From Chimaeribacter arupi (GTDB lineage Bacteria; Pseudomonadota; Gammaproteobacteria; Enterobacterales; Enterobacteriaceae): a DNA stretch of 64,000 nucleotides. Both the position numbers and the translations under genes were made by a program. Positions 48,036-58,000 of this stretch are shown in pieces; the stretch's first letter is position 1; each line of letters starts with the position of its first letter. The notes beneath the pieces were generated by a model. The model did no database searches. It had not been told where the DNA came from and saw nothing but the letters and a program-made list of their open reading frames with translations. The stretch spans positions 62,001 to 126,000 of the forward strand of contig NZ_PJZI01000002.1 in assembly GCF_002858805.1 (NCBI RefSeq). Direction: 5' to 3'.

Positions 48036-48746
48036 GTGGCAGAAGACGATAAAGCGATAAATGTCGCAAATTTCTTCTTTACCTCGCAATTACTGCAAAA
48101 AAAGCTGGACGCCCGCTTTTCTCTCTTGCCGGAATTTATAAACGCCCGATATTTTCCTTTATGCCTCTATGCGCTTACCGCCCTCCGCCACCTCTTCATA
48201 ACCTTTTGTTTTTTATCATTTATCATAAGAAAAGCACGCGCCGGATATATATCATGGGTTTTTAAAAAGCCGGCAGGGTATGGCAATCAAAGAGGCGGCA
48301 AATATATAACAAGCTAATCATTTAAGTTCTATATAATTTCCTTTTTGAAAAACTCTTTTTTTACAATTTCTTTAATTGGCTCTATGTATCATTTTTATTG
48401 ACCTATTTTTACTAACCTACCTCCTCGCAAACAGGGCATTTTTTTGTAAAAAAGGCCTCTGGACAGGCAGAACGCGATATGTGATCGCCATCACTTCTCT
48501 CTTACTTTTTGTTTACAACTTAATAAAAATATTAAAAATCAATAAGTTAATAAAAATATTCTTACGGAAACTCAAAACTACTGGTTGCTAAACCACTATT
48601 ATTCATGGATAGGACTATTCTTAGAAGAAATTACATTCTTTAATCTCATTTTTTAGAATGCATTATCAGTTTGTATAGTTTATATTCACGCTCCGTTACG
48701 CCATCGTGTACGATTAATCCTAAATTTCACTGCGAGATCGAGCATC
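48036..48746. other. AT-rich intergenic island with an orphan CRP site
   Basis: About 700 bp between cspE and the next gene, markedly AT-rich. A near-perfect CRP site, TGTGA-TCGCCA-TCACT, is at 48480-48495 with no obvious gene at the right distance. A possible promoter -10, TATAGT, is at 48674-48679, about 70 bp before the small gene at 48747. A 71-codon hydrophobic frame (48376-48591, TTG start, no ribosome-binding site) is probably chance. Confidence 0.4.
48477..48498. promoter_or_regulatory. CRP-binding site, target unclear
   Basis: TGTGA (48480-48484) and TCACT (48491-48495) are separated by six bases, matching nine of ten core consensus positions. The nearest downstream gene starts 250 bp away. 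Confidence 0.6.
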
Positions 48747-48899
48747 ATGAACAGCCATCAGCACGTTATCAAGCAACAGCAGCAGCAACCGGTTTTCAAC
48801 ATCGATTCTGTCAGCAGCCCTGTAGCCTGGAAATTGATCCTGGGCGGGTGTGCACTGTTCTGGGTCGCGGTTATTGCCCTGATTTCCCAGATTTTTTAA
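48747..48899 (+). CDS. Small membrane protein, 50 residues (YmiA-like)
   Basis: The polypeptide starts MNSHQHVIKQQQQQPVF, with five consecutive glutamines, and has one C-terminal membrane helix (WKLILGGCALFWVAVIALIS). The helix with its LFW core resembles that of Escherichia coli YmiA, a small membrane protein of unknown function, but the N-terminus does not. It is too short for routine gene calling. GC and codon choice resemble real genes, in contrast to the AT-rich DNA upstream. The ribosome-binding site (GAGATCGAGC) is weak to moderate. Function unknown. Confidence 0.7.
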   Translation: MNSHQHVIKQQQQQPVFNIDSVSSPVAWKLILGGCALFWVAVIALISQIF

Positions 48900-49312
48900 G
48901 CCTTAGCGTCATTTTTTGACCAGGCCGCTCCTCCTTCTTTAGCCTGTCCCAAAAGGTGTCATCACCTTTGCCTGGGAAAAATAAAAAACAGCCTGCTGCG
49001 CTGACCGGATGGCGATGTAAGCCATACCCCCTCCAGCTATAGCAGTGACAGGAGCATTACTGGGTTTCATGTTTTCCCCAGTAGGATTCCCCCCCGCTTT
49101 TCTGCCGCTGCCAGGCATGAAAACAGTGTTAAGCCGTAAACCTCTTAATTATCAAAAAGTCACGTTATATAAATCCTGCGGGGAACTAAAATGTTTCTCA
49201 ATATTCAGGTTTGCGTTAGCAGAGAAAAGGTTGCGTAAAGCACCTTGAGCGCCTCTGTGGGAAAGCGTTTGATAAGGGGCCGGGCGATGTTGCCCGGTTA
49301 CTGGAGGTTTTT
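48900..49312 (+). other. Intergenic region before the exported-protein gene
   Basis: No gene is seen in these 413 bp. Two hairpins stand out: AAAGGTG-TCAT-CACCTTT near 48953-48970, without a U-run, and CCGGGC/GCCCGG (49280-49285, 49292-49297), which ends six bases before the GGAGG of the next gene. Confidence 0.35.
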
Positions 49313-49636
49313 ATGAAGAAGATCGGTTTAACGGCGGCAGGCCTGCTGGCACTGGCCCTGACTGCATCCAGCGTTTCAGCGACAGCCGCCCCGGCAGAGA
49401 AAGCGCATGACGCGCCACCTTCAATAAATGAAGGCAGGGGGCCGCATGATGGCTTCCCAGGCAAAATGCCCCCACCGCTGATCCCGCTCTATCAGGCGTC
49501 GCTGCAAACAGACAACCCAACGGAAGGGCTGAACAAGTTGCTTTCTGTTATGCCGCAAAAAAGCGGCGGCCATTATGAAGTCCGGGTGTCAGTGGTTGAA
49601 CTGCCTCCGATGCCGCCCGCGCCATCAGCGAAATAG
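49313..49636 (+). CDS. Small exported protein of unknown function (107 residues)
   Basis: The protein has a clear Sec signal peptide (MKKIGLTAAGLLALALTASS, cleavage likely after SATA or ATAA near residue 26). The mature part is proline-rich (DAPPSINEGRGPHDGFPGKMPPPLIP) with a short mixed segment (VMPQKSGGHYEVRVSVVEL) and a Pro-rich tail. There is no cysteine after cleavage, no lipobox and no membrane helix, so it should be periplasmic or secreted. The ATG has a perfect GGAGG ribosome-binding site and an intrinsic terminator follows, both good signs of a real gene. I do not recognise a family. Confidence 0.8.
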   Translation: MKKIGLTAAGLLALALTASSVSATAAPAEKAHDAPPSINEGRGPHDGFPGKMPPPLIPLYQASLQTDNPTEGLNKLLSVMPQKSGGHYEVRVSVVELPPMPPAPSAK

Positions 49637-49644
49637 CCTCTTCT

Positions 49645-49669
49645 GAAGCCCTTCGGGGCTTCTTGTTTT
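49645..49669 (+). terminator. Terminator of the exported-protein gene
   Basis: GAAGCCC (49645-49651) pairs with GGGCTTC (49656-49662) across a TTCG tetraloop, followed by TTGTTTT. Confidence 0.85.
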
Positions 49670-49678
49670 CTATTGCCC

Positions 49679-50470
49679 TTATACGATAACAACCTGTATC
49701 CCGCTCTGGGTCAGTGCCTGTTGTTCATCGTCGCCGATGCCGTTATCCGTAATCACCGTATCGATTTGCGTCAGGGGAAGAACCTGGTTAAAACCGCGCC
49801 GGCCAAATTTCGAGGCATCCGTCACGGCAATAACCCGTTTGGCAGCCTTTGCCATCACGCCACTGATTGAATAACCCTCATTAAACGTCGTGATGCCGTT
49901 AACCGCATCCAGCCCATCTGCACCAACAAACATCAGATTGGCAGAAATCCCTTGTAATGCTGACTCCGCAACTGTGCCGTGCATAGACCGGGTTTTATGG
50001 CGCAGGGTGCCGCCGCAGATCACCAGCGTGATATCTTTATTTTCCGAAAGCACAAAAGCCGCGGGTAGATTGTTGGTAATAATCGTGATGTCTGACCGGC
50101 TTACCAACTCTTCAGCAATCAGCATCGTGGTGCTGCCGCTGTCGAGGATCACCGTATCCCCGACGTTAATCATCGCTGCAGCCGCCTGAGCAATCCGCTT
50201 TTTCGGATCCTTGGCCAAACGGTAACGATCCTCCAGAACCACCTCAACGGCTTCTTTACTGCTCTCCGCCAGCCAGGTGTCTGCTGCTTCCCCCGGCCTG
50301 GCTGCGCCGCCGTGAAAGCGCAGCACCATGCCCCGCTCCTCCAGCAGGCGAAGATCCGCCCGGATCGTCACTTCCGAAACATCGAAAGCGTCTGAAAGCT
50401 CGGTGACTAATACACTGCCCTGAAGATTCACCAAATCTACTATTTTATGGCGTCGCTCATAAGAGTTCAT
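49679..50470 (-). CDS. gatR: DeoR-family repressor of the galactitol operon
   Basis: GatR-type repressor with an N-terminal helix-turn-helix (SYERRHKIVDLVNLQG, then VSEVTIRADLRLLEERG) and a sugar-phosphate sensor domain containing DSGSTTMLIAEEL and GADGLDAVNGITTFNE. The 263 residues start at ATG 50470 (MNSYERRHK), matching Escherichia coli GatR; an earlier in-frame start at 50512 is unsupported. It is divergent from gatZABCD-gatY with a 382-bp control region between them, so it most likely represses that operon. Confidence 0.88.
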   Translation of the reverse strand: MNSYERRHKIVDLVNLQGSVLVTELSDAFDVSEVTIRADLRLLEERGMVLRFHGGAARPGEAADTWLAESSKEAVEVVLEDRYRLAKDPKKRIAQAAAAMINVGDTVILDSGSTTMLIAEELVSRSDITIITNNLPAAFVLSENKDITLVICGGTLRHKTRSMHGTVAESALQGISANLMFVGADGLDAVNGITTFNEGYSISGVMAKAAKRVIAVTDASKFGRRGFNQVLPLTQIDTVITDNGIGDDEQQALTQSGIQVVIV

Positions 50471-50852
50471 AATGTCCAGCCCGCTTTTCCCTATTTCTCC
50501 CAGTGTAAACAAACACCATACGAAAGGGGAGAAAAATTTTTATCCGCGCTTTGCTCTCTGCCCCGCCGTCTGAATGCCGCACCAGCGCTTATGAAAATCA
50601 ATAGAAACAACGCTAATTATTTTCTTAAAAATCAATATATAACCTCAAATTATACAAATAACGCATTCATTCACCAGCGTTTTGATTCACGTTCTGCCTT
50701 ACCCCTGCATCATGCGAAGTCGTTCGAAAAGAAAAAGCAAAAAGAAAGAAAACGTAAAAATAAACTCGATCTATATCACGAATCAAACAGGGCAGGATTG
50801 CAGTGATTTCGAAATAAACCGATTGTTATTCGAAAACAAACGGAGATTGAAA
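50471..50852. promoter_or_regulatory. gatR-gatZ divergent control region
   Basis: This AT-rich 382-bp region holds three copies of TTCGAAA, at 50723-50729, 50808-50814 and 50829-50835. The last two are 21 bp apart (two helical turns). Repeated TTTCG-type elements are usual for DeoR-family operators, so these are candidate GatR sites. No clear CRP site or -35/-10 pair stands out. Confidence 0.5.
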
Positions 50853-52154
50853 ATGAAAGAAATTATCCAGCAACACAAGCAGGGCGACGCTGTCGGTATC
50901 TGTTCTGTCTGCTCTGCACACCCCTGGGTTATTGAAGCCGCCCTGCGTTTTGATCTCACCAGCCAGCGCAAAGTGCTGATTGAGGCCACCTCCAATCAGG
51001 TCAATCAGCTTGGCGGCTATACCGGCCTGACCCCGGCAGCGTTTCGTGAGGCGGTACTGACACTGGCCCAGCGTATTGGCTTTCCGGCGGAGCGCCTGAT
51101 CCTGGGTGGAGACCACCTTGGGCCGAACTGCTGGCAACATGAGCCTGCAGAAAGTGCAATGCAAAAAGCGGAAGTGATGATAGCGGACTATGTCCGCGCC
51201 GGGTTCAGCAAGATCCATCTGGATGCCTCCATGTCCTGTGCAGATGATCCGGTTCCGCTGCCGCCGGCCGTGGTGGCAGCGCGTGCGGCGCGCCTCTGCC
51301 GCGTGGCGGAAACCGCGGCCACCCTGGCCCAGCGGGAAGCCCTGACGTATGTCATCGGCACTGAAGTGCCGGTGCCGGGGGGCGAAGCCACCACCATCGA
51401 ACAGGTGCATATCACCACTCCGGAAGCGGCCGCCGACACCCTTCAGCTGCACTATCAGGCTTTTCAGCAAGCCGGGCTCGATGACGCAATCTCCCGTATT
51501 ATTGCGCTGGTCGTGCAACCGGGCGTCGAGTTTGACCACTCCCGCGTCGTGCACTATCAGCCTGAGGCCGCCCAGGCACTGACCCATTTCATTACTACCA
51601 CCCCACTGGTGTACGAGGCGCACTCCACCGATTACCAGACATCGCAGGCTTACCAACAACTGGTGCGGGATCATTACGCCATTCTCAAAGTGGGCCCGGC
51701 GCTGACGTTTGCCTTGCGCGAGGCAATCTTTGCCCTGGCCGCAATGGAACATACGCTGACTGCGCCGGAATCACGCAGCCAGATTCTGGATGTGATCGAC
51801 CGCGTCATGCTGGATGAACCCCATTATTGGAAAAAATATTACCACCCGACGTTCAGCCAGGCGCTGGTCGACCTGCATTTCAGCCTGTCTGACCGCATCC
51901 GCTACTACTGGTCTCATCCCCGTATTCAGGCCGCATTGGATACCCTGCTTGCCAACCTTCAGCACACTGACCTGCCGCTTGGCCTGCTCAGCCAGCATCT
52001 GCCGGTGCAATTCCAGCGTGTGCTGGCCGGGCAGCTGGCCGCCACGCCCCATGCCCTGATCATCGACAAAATCCAGGATGTGCTGCGCGCGTATCGCGTA
52101 GGGTGCGCGCCCGGTTATTCCCCGTCTGAGGAGCCTGCCCATGCAGCCATGTGA
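50853..52154 (+). CDS. gatZ: Tagatose-1,6-bisphosphate aldolase subunit GatZ
   Basis: GatZ is the stabilising, chaperone-like subunit of class II tagatose-1,6-bisphosphate aldolase with GatY. The 433 residues begin [20 protein letters not shown]; the segments [27 protein letters not shown] and [11 protein letters not shown] are family hallmarks. ATG 50853 has GGAG upstream; longer starts reach into the operator region. The protein is about 13 residues longer than Escherichia coli GatZ because its C-terminus reads 14 bp into gatA. KbaZ is the close paralogue; the gat neighbours decide for GatZ. Confidence 0.93.
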   Translation: MKEIIQQHKQGDAVGICSVCSAHPWVIEAALRFDLTSQRKVLIEATSNQVNQLGGYTGLTPAAFREAVLTLAQRIGFPAERLILGGDHLGPNCWQHEPAESAMQKAEVMIADYVRAGFSKIHLDASMSCADDPVPLPPAVVAARAARLCRVAETAATLAQREALTYVIGTEVPVPGGEATTIEQVHITTPEAAADTLQLHYQAFQQAGLDDAISRIIALVVQPGVEFDHSRVVHYQPEAAQALTHFITTTPLVYEAHSTDYQTSQAYQQLVRDHYAILKVGPALTFALREAIFALAAMEHTLTAPESRSQILDVIDRVMLDEPHYWKKYYHPTFSQALVDLHFSLSDRIRYYWSHPRIQAALDTLLANLQHTDLPLGLLSQHLPVQFQRVLAGQLAATPHALIIDKIQDVLRAYRVGCAPGYSPSEEPAHAAM

Positions 52155-52641
52155 AATTTTTGCCACGTCCGGCCTTCACTTTGCTGATGCGGAACAGGCG
52201 CTGGTGCATATCGGCCAGGAGATGCTGGCCCAGGGCGTGGTTCACCCCGGTTATCCTGCCGCCCTGCTGGCGCGGGAAGCAGAGTTCCCGACCGGCATTG
52301 CCCTGGATAAGCACGCGGTCGCCATTCCCCATTGCAGCGCGGAACATGCCCGCCGCCCCGCGCTTTATCTGATTCGCCCGGCTCAGCCGGTGCCGTTTCA
52401 GCAGGCTGATGACGAGAGCACTCTCACTGTCTCTTTGATCATTGCGCTGATTGTGACGGATCCCCAGCAGCAGCTGGTATTGCTGCGCACCCTGTTTGGC
52501 CAGTTACAGGAGCCTGATTTTCTGGATGCGTTATTAGCCGCACCGGATGAGGCGCTGGGCGAACTGTTCCGCCGGCGTCTGTTTTCACTGCCCTCCTCCC
52601 CTACGTCTCAACACCAACAACAGCAAGGAGTTCTCCCATGA
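52141..52641 (+). CDS. gatA: PTS galactitol EIIA component
   Basis: GatA receives phosphate from HPr and passes it to GatB. The 166 residues form a fructose/mannitol-type IIA domain with the phosphorylated H64 in VAIPHCS. The start [11 protein letters not shown] overlaps the gatZ 3' end by 14 bp. A Ser/Gln-rich tail ([11 protein letters not shown]) is an unusual addition. The gatB start overlaps its stop (ATGA). Confidence 0.93.
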   Translation: MQPCEIFATSGLHFADAEQALVHIGQEMLAQGVVHPGYPAALLAREAEFPTGIALDKHAVAIPHCSAEHARRPALYLIRPAQPVPFQQADDESTLTVSLIIALIVTDPQQQLVLLRTLFGQLQEPDFLDALLAAPDEALGELFRRRLFSLPSSPTSQHQQQQGVLP

Positions 52642-52922
52642 AAAGAAAAATTATTGTGGCCTGTGGCGGCGCGGTCGCCACATCCACTTTGGCCGCAGAA
52701 GAGATCAAGGAGTTGTGCGCGGAACACCATATCCAGCTTGATCTGGTGCAGTGCCGGGTCACTGAAATTGAAACCTATATGGACGGAGCTGACCTGATCT
52801 GCACCACGGCCAGGGTGGATCGTCAATTCGGTACGATTCCGCTGGTGCATGGAATGCCGTTTGTGTCAGGCGTCGGCATTGATGCCCTTAAACAGAAGAT
52901 ACTGATGCTGCTGCAGGAGTGA
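52638..52922 (+). CDS. gatB: PTS galactitol EIIB component
   Basis: GatB phosphorylates incoming galactitol with GatC. The 94 residues have the P-loop-like phosphocysteine C9 in [11 protein letters not shown]. The start is preceded by CAAGGAG. It overlaps gatA by 4 bp and is followed within 5 bp by gatC. Confidence 0.95.
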   Translation: MKRKIIVACGGAVATSTLAAEEIKELCAEHHIQLDLVQCRVTEIETYMDGADLICTTARVDRQFGTIPLVHGMPFVSGVGIDALKQKILMLLQE

Positions 52923-52927
52923 TTGCC

Positions 52928-54304
52928 ATGTTTACCGACATCATGCGCTACATCCTCGATCTCGGCCCCACTGTGATGCTGCCTATTGTGATCATCCTGT
53001 TCTCCCTGCTGCTGGGCATGAAACTGGGCGATGCGTTTAAGTCCGGCATCCATATCGGCATCGGGTTTGTCGGCATAGGGCTGGTCATCGGGTTGATGCT
53101 TGATTCCATCGGCCCGGCGGCCAAAGCCATGGCCGAACATTTTGAAATTAACCTGCACGTGGTGGATGTCGGCTGGCCCGGCTCTTCCCCCATGACCTGG
53201 GCCTCGCAGATTGCGCTGGTGGCAATCCCGATTGCCATTGCGGTCAATATTGTGATGCTGGTCACCCGGATGACCCGGGTAGTCAATGTCGATATCTGGA
53301 ATATCTGGCACATGACCTTTACCGGCGCACTGGTGCATATCGCGACAGGCTCTTACTGGCTGGCGATCCTGGGCGTAGTGGTACATGCCGCGTTCATCTA
53401 CAAACTGGGCGACTGGTTTGCTAAAGATACCCGCGACTATTTCGCCCTGGAAGGGATCGCCATTCCTCACGGCTCCTCCGCCTATCTCGGGCCGATTGCC
53501 GTGCTGGTTGATACCGTTATCGACAAGATCCCCGGCCTGAACAAAATCCATTTCAGTGCGGATGATGTTCAGCGGCGTTTCGGCCCCTTCGGTGAGCCGG
53601 TCACCGTGGGCTTTGTGATGGGGCTGCTGATTGGTTTCCTGGCCGGGTACGATGTCAAAAACGTGCTGCAACTGGCCGTAAAAACCGCTGCCGTCATGCT
53701 GCTGATGCCACGGGTCATCAAGCCGATCATGGATGGCCTGACGCCGATTGCACGCCATGCCCGCACAAAGCTCCAGGCGAAGTTTGGCGGGCAGGAGTTC
53801 CTGATTGGTCTCGACCCTGCCCTGCTGCTGGGGCATACCTCGGTAGTCTCTGCCAGCCTGATCTTTATTCCGCTGACTATCCTGATCGCCGTCCTGGTGC
53901 CGGGAAACCAGGTGCTGCCGTTCGGCGATCTGGCGACCATCGGCTTCTTCGTGGCCATTGCGGTAGCCGTGCATCAGGGCAACCTGTTCCGCACGCTGAT
54001 CTCAGGCACCCTCATCATGAGCATGACCCTGTGGATAGCGACCCAGACCATTGGCCTGCATACCCAACTGGCGACGAATGCCGGCACCCTGAAACAGGCA
54101 GGCGGGTTAGTCGCCTCAATGGATCAGGGCGGCTCCCCGATCACCTACCTGCTGGTTGAACTGCTGACCTGGAAAAACCTGACAGGCCTGCTGGTCATCG
54201 GTGTGATCTATGCACTGGGGGTCTTCCTGACATGGCGGCGCGCCCGCGGGTTTATGCGTGCCGATGCCCAGGCGGCGGCCCTGCAAAAAGCGGCAAAAGT
54301 CTGA
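52928..54304 (+). CDS. gatC: PTS galactitol EIIC component
   Basis: GatC is the inner-membrane channel that imports galactitol as galactitol-1-phosphate. The 458 residues start MFTDIMRYILDLGPTVMLP and contain multiple helices and the conserved HVVDVGWPGSSPMTWASQ and GQEFLIGLDPALLLGH. I chose ATG 52928, with AGGAG eight bases before; a GTG at 52919 overlapping the gatB stop is possible but adds only MIA. Confidence 0.96.
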   Translation: MFTDIMRYILDLGPTVMLPIVIILFSLLLGMKLGDAFKSGIHIGIGFVGIGLVIGLMLDSIGPAAKAMAEHFEINLHVVDVGWPGSSPMTWASQIALVAIPIAIAVNIVMLVTRMTRVVNVDIWNIWHMTFTGALVHIATGSYWLAILGVVVHAAFIYKLGDWFAKDTRDYFALEGIAIPHGSSAYLGPIAVLVDTVIDKIPGLNKIHFSADDVQRRFGPFGEPVTVGFVMGLLIGFLAGYDVKNVLQLAVKTAAVMLLMPRVIKPIMDGLTPIARHARTKLQAKFGGQEFLIGLDPALLLGHTSVVSASLIFIPLTILIAVLVPGNQVLPFGDLATIGFFVAIAVAVHQGNLFRTLISGTLIMSMTLWIATQTIGLHTQLATNAGTLKQAGGLVASMDQGGSPITYLLVELLTWKNLTGLLVIGVIYALGVFLTWRRARGFMRADAQAAALQKAAKV

Positions 54305-54351
54305 TGCCCTCTCATTCAACGGGGGCGGACGCCCCCTTTCAGGAGCTGGTT

Positions 54352-55401
54352 ATGAAATCTGTTGTGATTCACGCAAACGGCGAGGTATCGGTAGAAGAAC
54401 GGCCGCAGCCCTCTGTTACCCAGCCGGATGACGTACTGGTCCGCATCGCCTATTCCGGATTATGTGGCTCTGACATCCCCCGTATTTTTGCCTCCGGCGC
54501 GCATTACTACCCGATCACGCTGGGCCACGAGTTCAGTGGCGAAGTGGTGCGATGCGGCCACGCGATCACCGATCTGGCGGCCGGTGATCGTGTGGCCTGC
54601 GTGCCGCTGCAACCCTGCTTTACTTGTGAAGAGTGCCGCCGGCACCTCTATTCACAGTGTAAACACTATCAGTTTATCGGCTCACGGTCAGAAGGCGGAC
54701 ACGCCGAATACATCGTGGTCAAGCGCCCGGCATTGTTCAAACTCCCGGCGGATGCCTCATTGTTACAGGGCGCGTTCTTTGAGCCGGTCACAGTCGGCTT
54801 GCATGCGCTGCATCTTGCCGGTGGTTGTGAAAACAAACATGTAGTGGTAATTGGCGCAGGCACCATCGGGCAGTTGGTGATTCAATGTGCCCGCGCGCTG
54901 GGGGCGGCGTCCGTCACGGCGCTGGACATCAACGACGGGCGCCTGACGCAGGCACAAACCAGCGGAGCCACCCTGACAGTTAACAGTGCAACGCTGAACG
55001 CGCAGGAGATTGCCGCGCAACTGCATAAACAGCGCTTTGATCAGTTAATCCTCGAAACGGCAGGCACCCCGCAAACCATCGCCCTGGCGATTGAGATTGC
55101 CGGGCCGCGCGCCCAACTGGCATTAATCGGTACGCTACATAAAGACCTGACGCTGACTGCGCCGGTATTCGGCCAGATCCTGCGCAAAGAACTTACGCTG
55201 TTGGGCAGTTGGATGAACTACTCCACCGGCTGGCCGGGCGTGGAGTGGCAACAGGCACAAGCCCTGTTCAGCAAAGGTGCCCTGACACTGGCCCCTTTAA
55301 TTGCCCACATCGGTGATGCTGCGCAATTTGCCCAGGACGTCAGCGCCCTGCAGGGTCGGCCGATGCAGGGAAAACTCCTGTTGAATTTTACTGCCCACTA
55401 A
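54352..55401 (+). CDS. gatD: Galactitol-1-phosphate 5-dehydrogenase
   Basis: GatD is a zinc-dependent medium-chain dehydrogenase that oxidises galactitol-1-P to tagatose-6-P. The 349 residues show the catalytic zinc ligands in SGLCGSDIPRIF and TLGHEFSGE, the structural zinc segment PCFTCEECRRHLYSQC, and the NAD Rossmann motif VIGAGTIGQL. The ATG at 54352 follows AGGAG with good spacing. It follows gatC by 47 bp. Confidence 0.95.
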   Translation: MKSVVIHANGEVSVEERPQPSVTQPDDVLVRIAYSGLCGSDIPRIFASGAHYYPITLGHEFSGEVVRCGHAITDLAAGDRVACVPLQPCFTCEECRRHLYSQCKHYQFIGSRSEGGHAEYIVVKRPALFKLPADASLLQGAFFEPVTVGLHALHLAGGCENKHVVVIGAGTIGQLVIQCARALGAASVTALDINDGRLTQAQTSGATLTVNSATLNAQEIAAQLHKQRFDQLILETAGTPQTIALAIEIAGPRAQLALIGTLHKDLTLTAPVFGQILRKELTLLGSWMNYSTGWPGVEWQQAQALFSKGALTLAPLIAHIGDAAQFAQDVSALQGRPMQGKLLLNFTAH

Positions 55402-56316
<915 letters not shown>

Positions 56317-57067
56317 CTTTTGGGGCACGTGTACCGGGGCCGGGATGCCCGGTACCCTCATCACACACTCATGCACCTACCCTGCCCGACTGAACGCGCT
56401 GTTTCCGTTCTGATAGCCGTTCTTTCAGCAAAGCGGGTGCTGCTGAGGTGCTGTATGTGGAAGCCACTAGGACGTCTAGTCATAAGTACGTTGTAACTAA
56501 TAGCGGGCGAATGAATGAATCGTGTATCTGGCTGTCTGTATACCTGGCCATTCAGGAACCCGCACCCTATGTCACTGCCATTTTCAATTACCGGCAGCCT
56601 GTGCCGCCGGCAATAGCAGGGCGCTGGCCATATAGGAACGGAGAGACGCAGTGGGTCATAAATCAGGCGGGGAATAAATAACAGGCCATCCAACAGAAAA
56701 TAGATAATAACCATGAGGGCGAAAACGCTGTGATATTTGTCGTCCTGCTTAAATGAGAATTATTTCCATTAACAGGTTCGCGATACTGTGACAAATACGC
56801 CAGCCTGAAACGTCAGGGGAAAAGGTTATAAAGAGCTATCAGACAATACCGCTCAATAATAACGCGGCCCGGCACGCCTTTGTTTTCGCGCCTTCGTGTT
56901 AACACATTTTTAATGGCGTGATTTATCCGCTTTATCGCAGCTATTTTTTGAGAGGCGATATTTTACGCACCTATGTAACAAGATTTTTCATGCTGTGAAA
57001 ACTTTTAGTTACTGCTCATGCAAATTTTTTTAGCTACTATTAGGTATAAACTAATTATAGGTAACAC
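56317..57067. other. 751-bp intergenic region between gatY and the LysR gene
   Basis: I see no convincing gene. Features: GTACCGGG/CCCGGTAC hairpin (56331-56338 with 56348-56355) without a U-run; the inverted repeat ACTAG-GACGT-CTAGT (56466-56480), notable because CTAG is rare in enterobacteria; and AT-rich DNA from 56880 to the LysR start. Two frames of 77 and 117 codons overlap on opposite strands, but neither has a ribosome-binding site or recognisable sequence. Confidence 0.4.
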
Positions 57068-57946
57068 ATGGAACTCAGGCATCTTCATTACTTCGTGGTT
57101 CTGGCAGAAAAGCTGCATTTTGGCGCGGCAGCTGAGAAATTAGGCATCGCGGCCCCTACCCTTTCAGTACAGATCAAGCAACTGGAAGAGTCGATTGGCG
57201 TCGAACTCTTTACCCGCACCAAACGCAGTGTGAGCCTGACCCAGGCCGGTGCCCTGTTTCTGGTGGAAGCCAACGCGACCCTGGCCCAGGCGGAGCGGGC
57301 GCGCGAGATCGGCCGTTTAGCCAGCCGGGGAGAAGTCGGGCATCTGGGGTTGGGCTACGTCAGTTCGGCGCTCTGGTCAGGAATTTTAAGTAAGTTATTG
57401 TCCCAGTTCAGAAAGCAGAACCTGAATGTCACCATTACGCCGCGCGAATATCCTATGAACGAATTGCCGGTAATGGTCAGCGAAGGCAAGCTGGATATTG
57501 CCTTTATCCGCAGCCCGATACGCCTGCCGGATGACATAAAAAGCCTGCATATTCAGCAAGATATTTTTTGCGTCGCGCTGCCTGCCGCGCACCCGCTGGC
57601 GGCCCGCCAGCAACCGGTAGAGCCCTTCGAGCTGCGCAATGAGAAATTCATTATTCCTGAGCAGCCCCACGGCACCATTGAGGTCGCGCGCCGGGGTGGC
57701 TTCAAAGTTAAAAAAAGTGAAAGCCCCGGCAGCCTGGTGGATGTCCTGTCGCGCGTCTCCTTTAACGAGGGGGTCGCCATAGTGCCGGATGTGTTATCGA
57801 ATACGGTGTTTCTGCCGGAAGTGGTGTACCGGCCGCTGGCCGCGCCGGCTATTCCTTCTGAAATCAATATTATTTACCGCAAGTGGGAACGGTCACCCAC
57901 GGTGATAAGCTTTATCGATTTTACCCGCAACCTGTTCACCTCCTGA
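57068..57946 (+). CDS. LysR-family transcriptional regulator
   Basis: A 292-residue regulator. The N-terminal winged helix begins MELRHLHYFVVLAEKLHFG, and the LysR substrate-binding domain resembles those of the BenM/CatM/CynR group. The target is unknown. It lies upstream of and in the same direction as cioAB, 418 bp away, and downstream of a long intergenic region, so cioAB control is possible but unproven. The upstream repeat TAGGTA (57041-57046 and 57058-57063) includes the ribosome-binding site and may be an autoregulatory element. Confidence 0.88.
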   Translation: MELRHLHYFVVLAEKLHFGAAAEKLGIAAPTLSVQIKQLEESIGVELFTRTKRSVSLTQAGALFLVEANATLAQAERAREIGRLASRGEVGHLGLGYVSSALWSGILSKLLSQFRKQNLNVTITPREYPMNELPVMVSEGKLDIAFIRSPIRLPDDIKSLHIQQDIFCVALPAAHPLAARQQPVEPFELRNEKFIIPEQPHGTIEVARRGGFKVKKSESPGSLVDVLSRVSFNEGVAIVPDVLSNTVFLPEVVYRPLAAPAIPSEINIIYRKWERSPTVISFIDFTRNLFTS

Positions 57947-57982
57947 TGCAACGCCCCCGGTTTTCCAGTGGCAAAGCGCCTC

Positions 57983-58000
57983 GCCCTAAGGAATTAGGGC
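57983..58000 (+). other. GGAA-tetraloop hairpin after the LysR gene
   Basis: GCCCTAA (57983-57989) pairs perfectly with TTAGGGC (57994-58000) across GGAA, a GNRA-type loop. No proper U-run follows, so it may stabilise the LysR mRNA end rather than terminate. Confidence 0.4.

Noticed and set aside
48036-48317. 93-codon frame on the plus strand with GTG start and GGAGG before it
   Set aside because: The purine run is the complement of the cspE 5' region; the peptide shows no family features and the frame runs through AT-rich DNA.
48376-48591. 71-codon hydrophobic frame in the AT-rich island
   Set aside because: TTG start without a ribosome-binding site; AT-rich DNA readily yields Leu/Ile/Lys-rich frames. 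Kept only as a remote possibility.
56331-56355. Hairpin after gatY as a terminator
   Set aside because: The stem is good but no U-tract follows.
56469-56484. MetJ binding site
   Set aside because: Only one box resembles AGACGTCT; the adjoining octamer is poor, and no met gene is nearby. Reported only as an unexplained palindrome.
56361-56714. 117-codon minus-strand frame after gatY, overlapping a 77-codon plus-strand frame
   Set aside because: Mutually overlapping, no ribosome-binding site, no recognisable domain.
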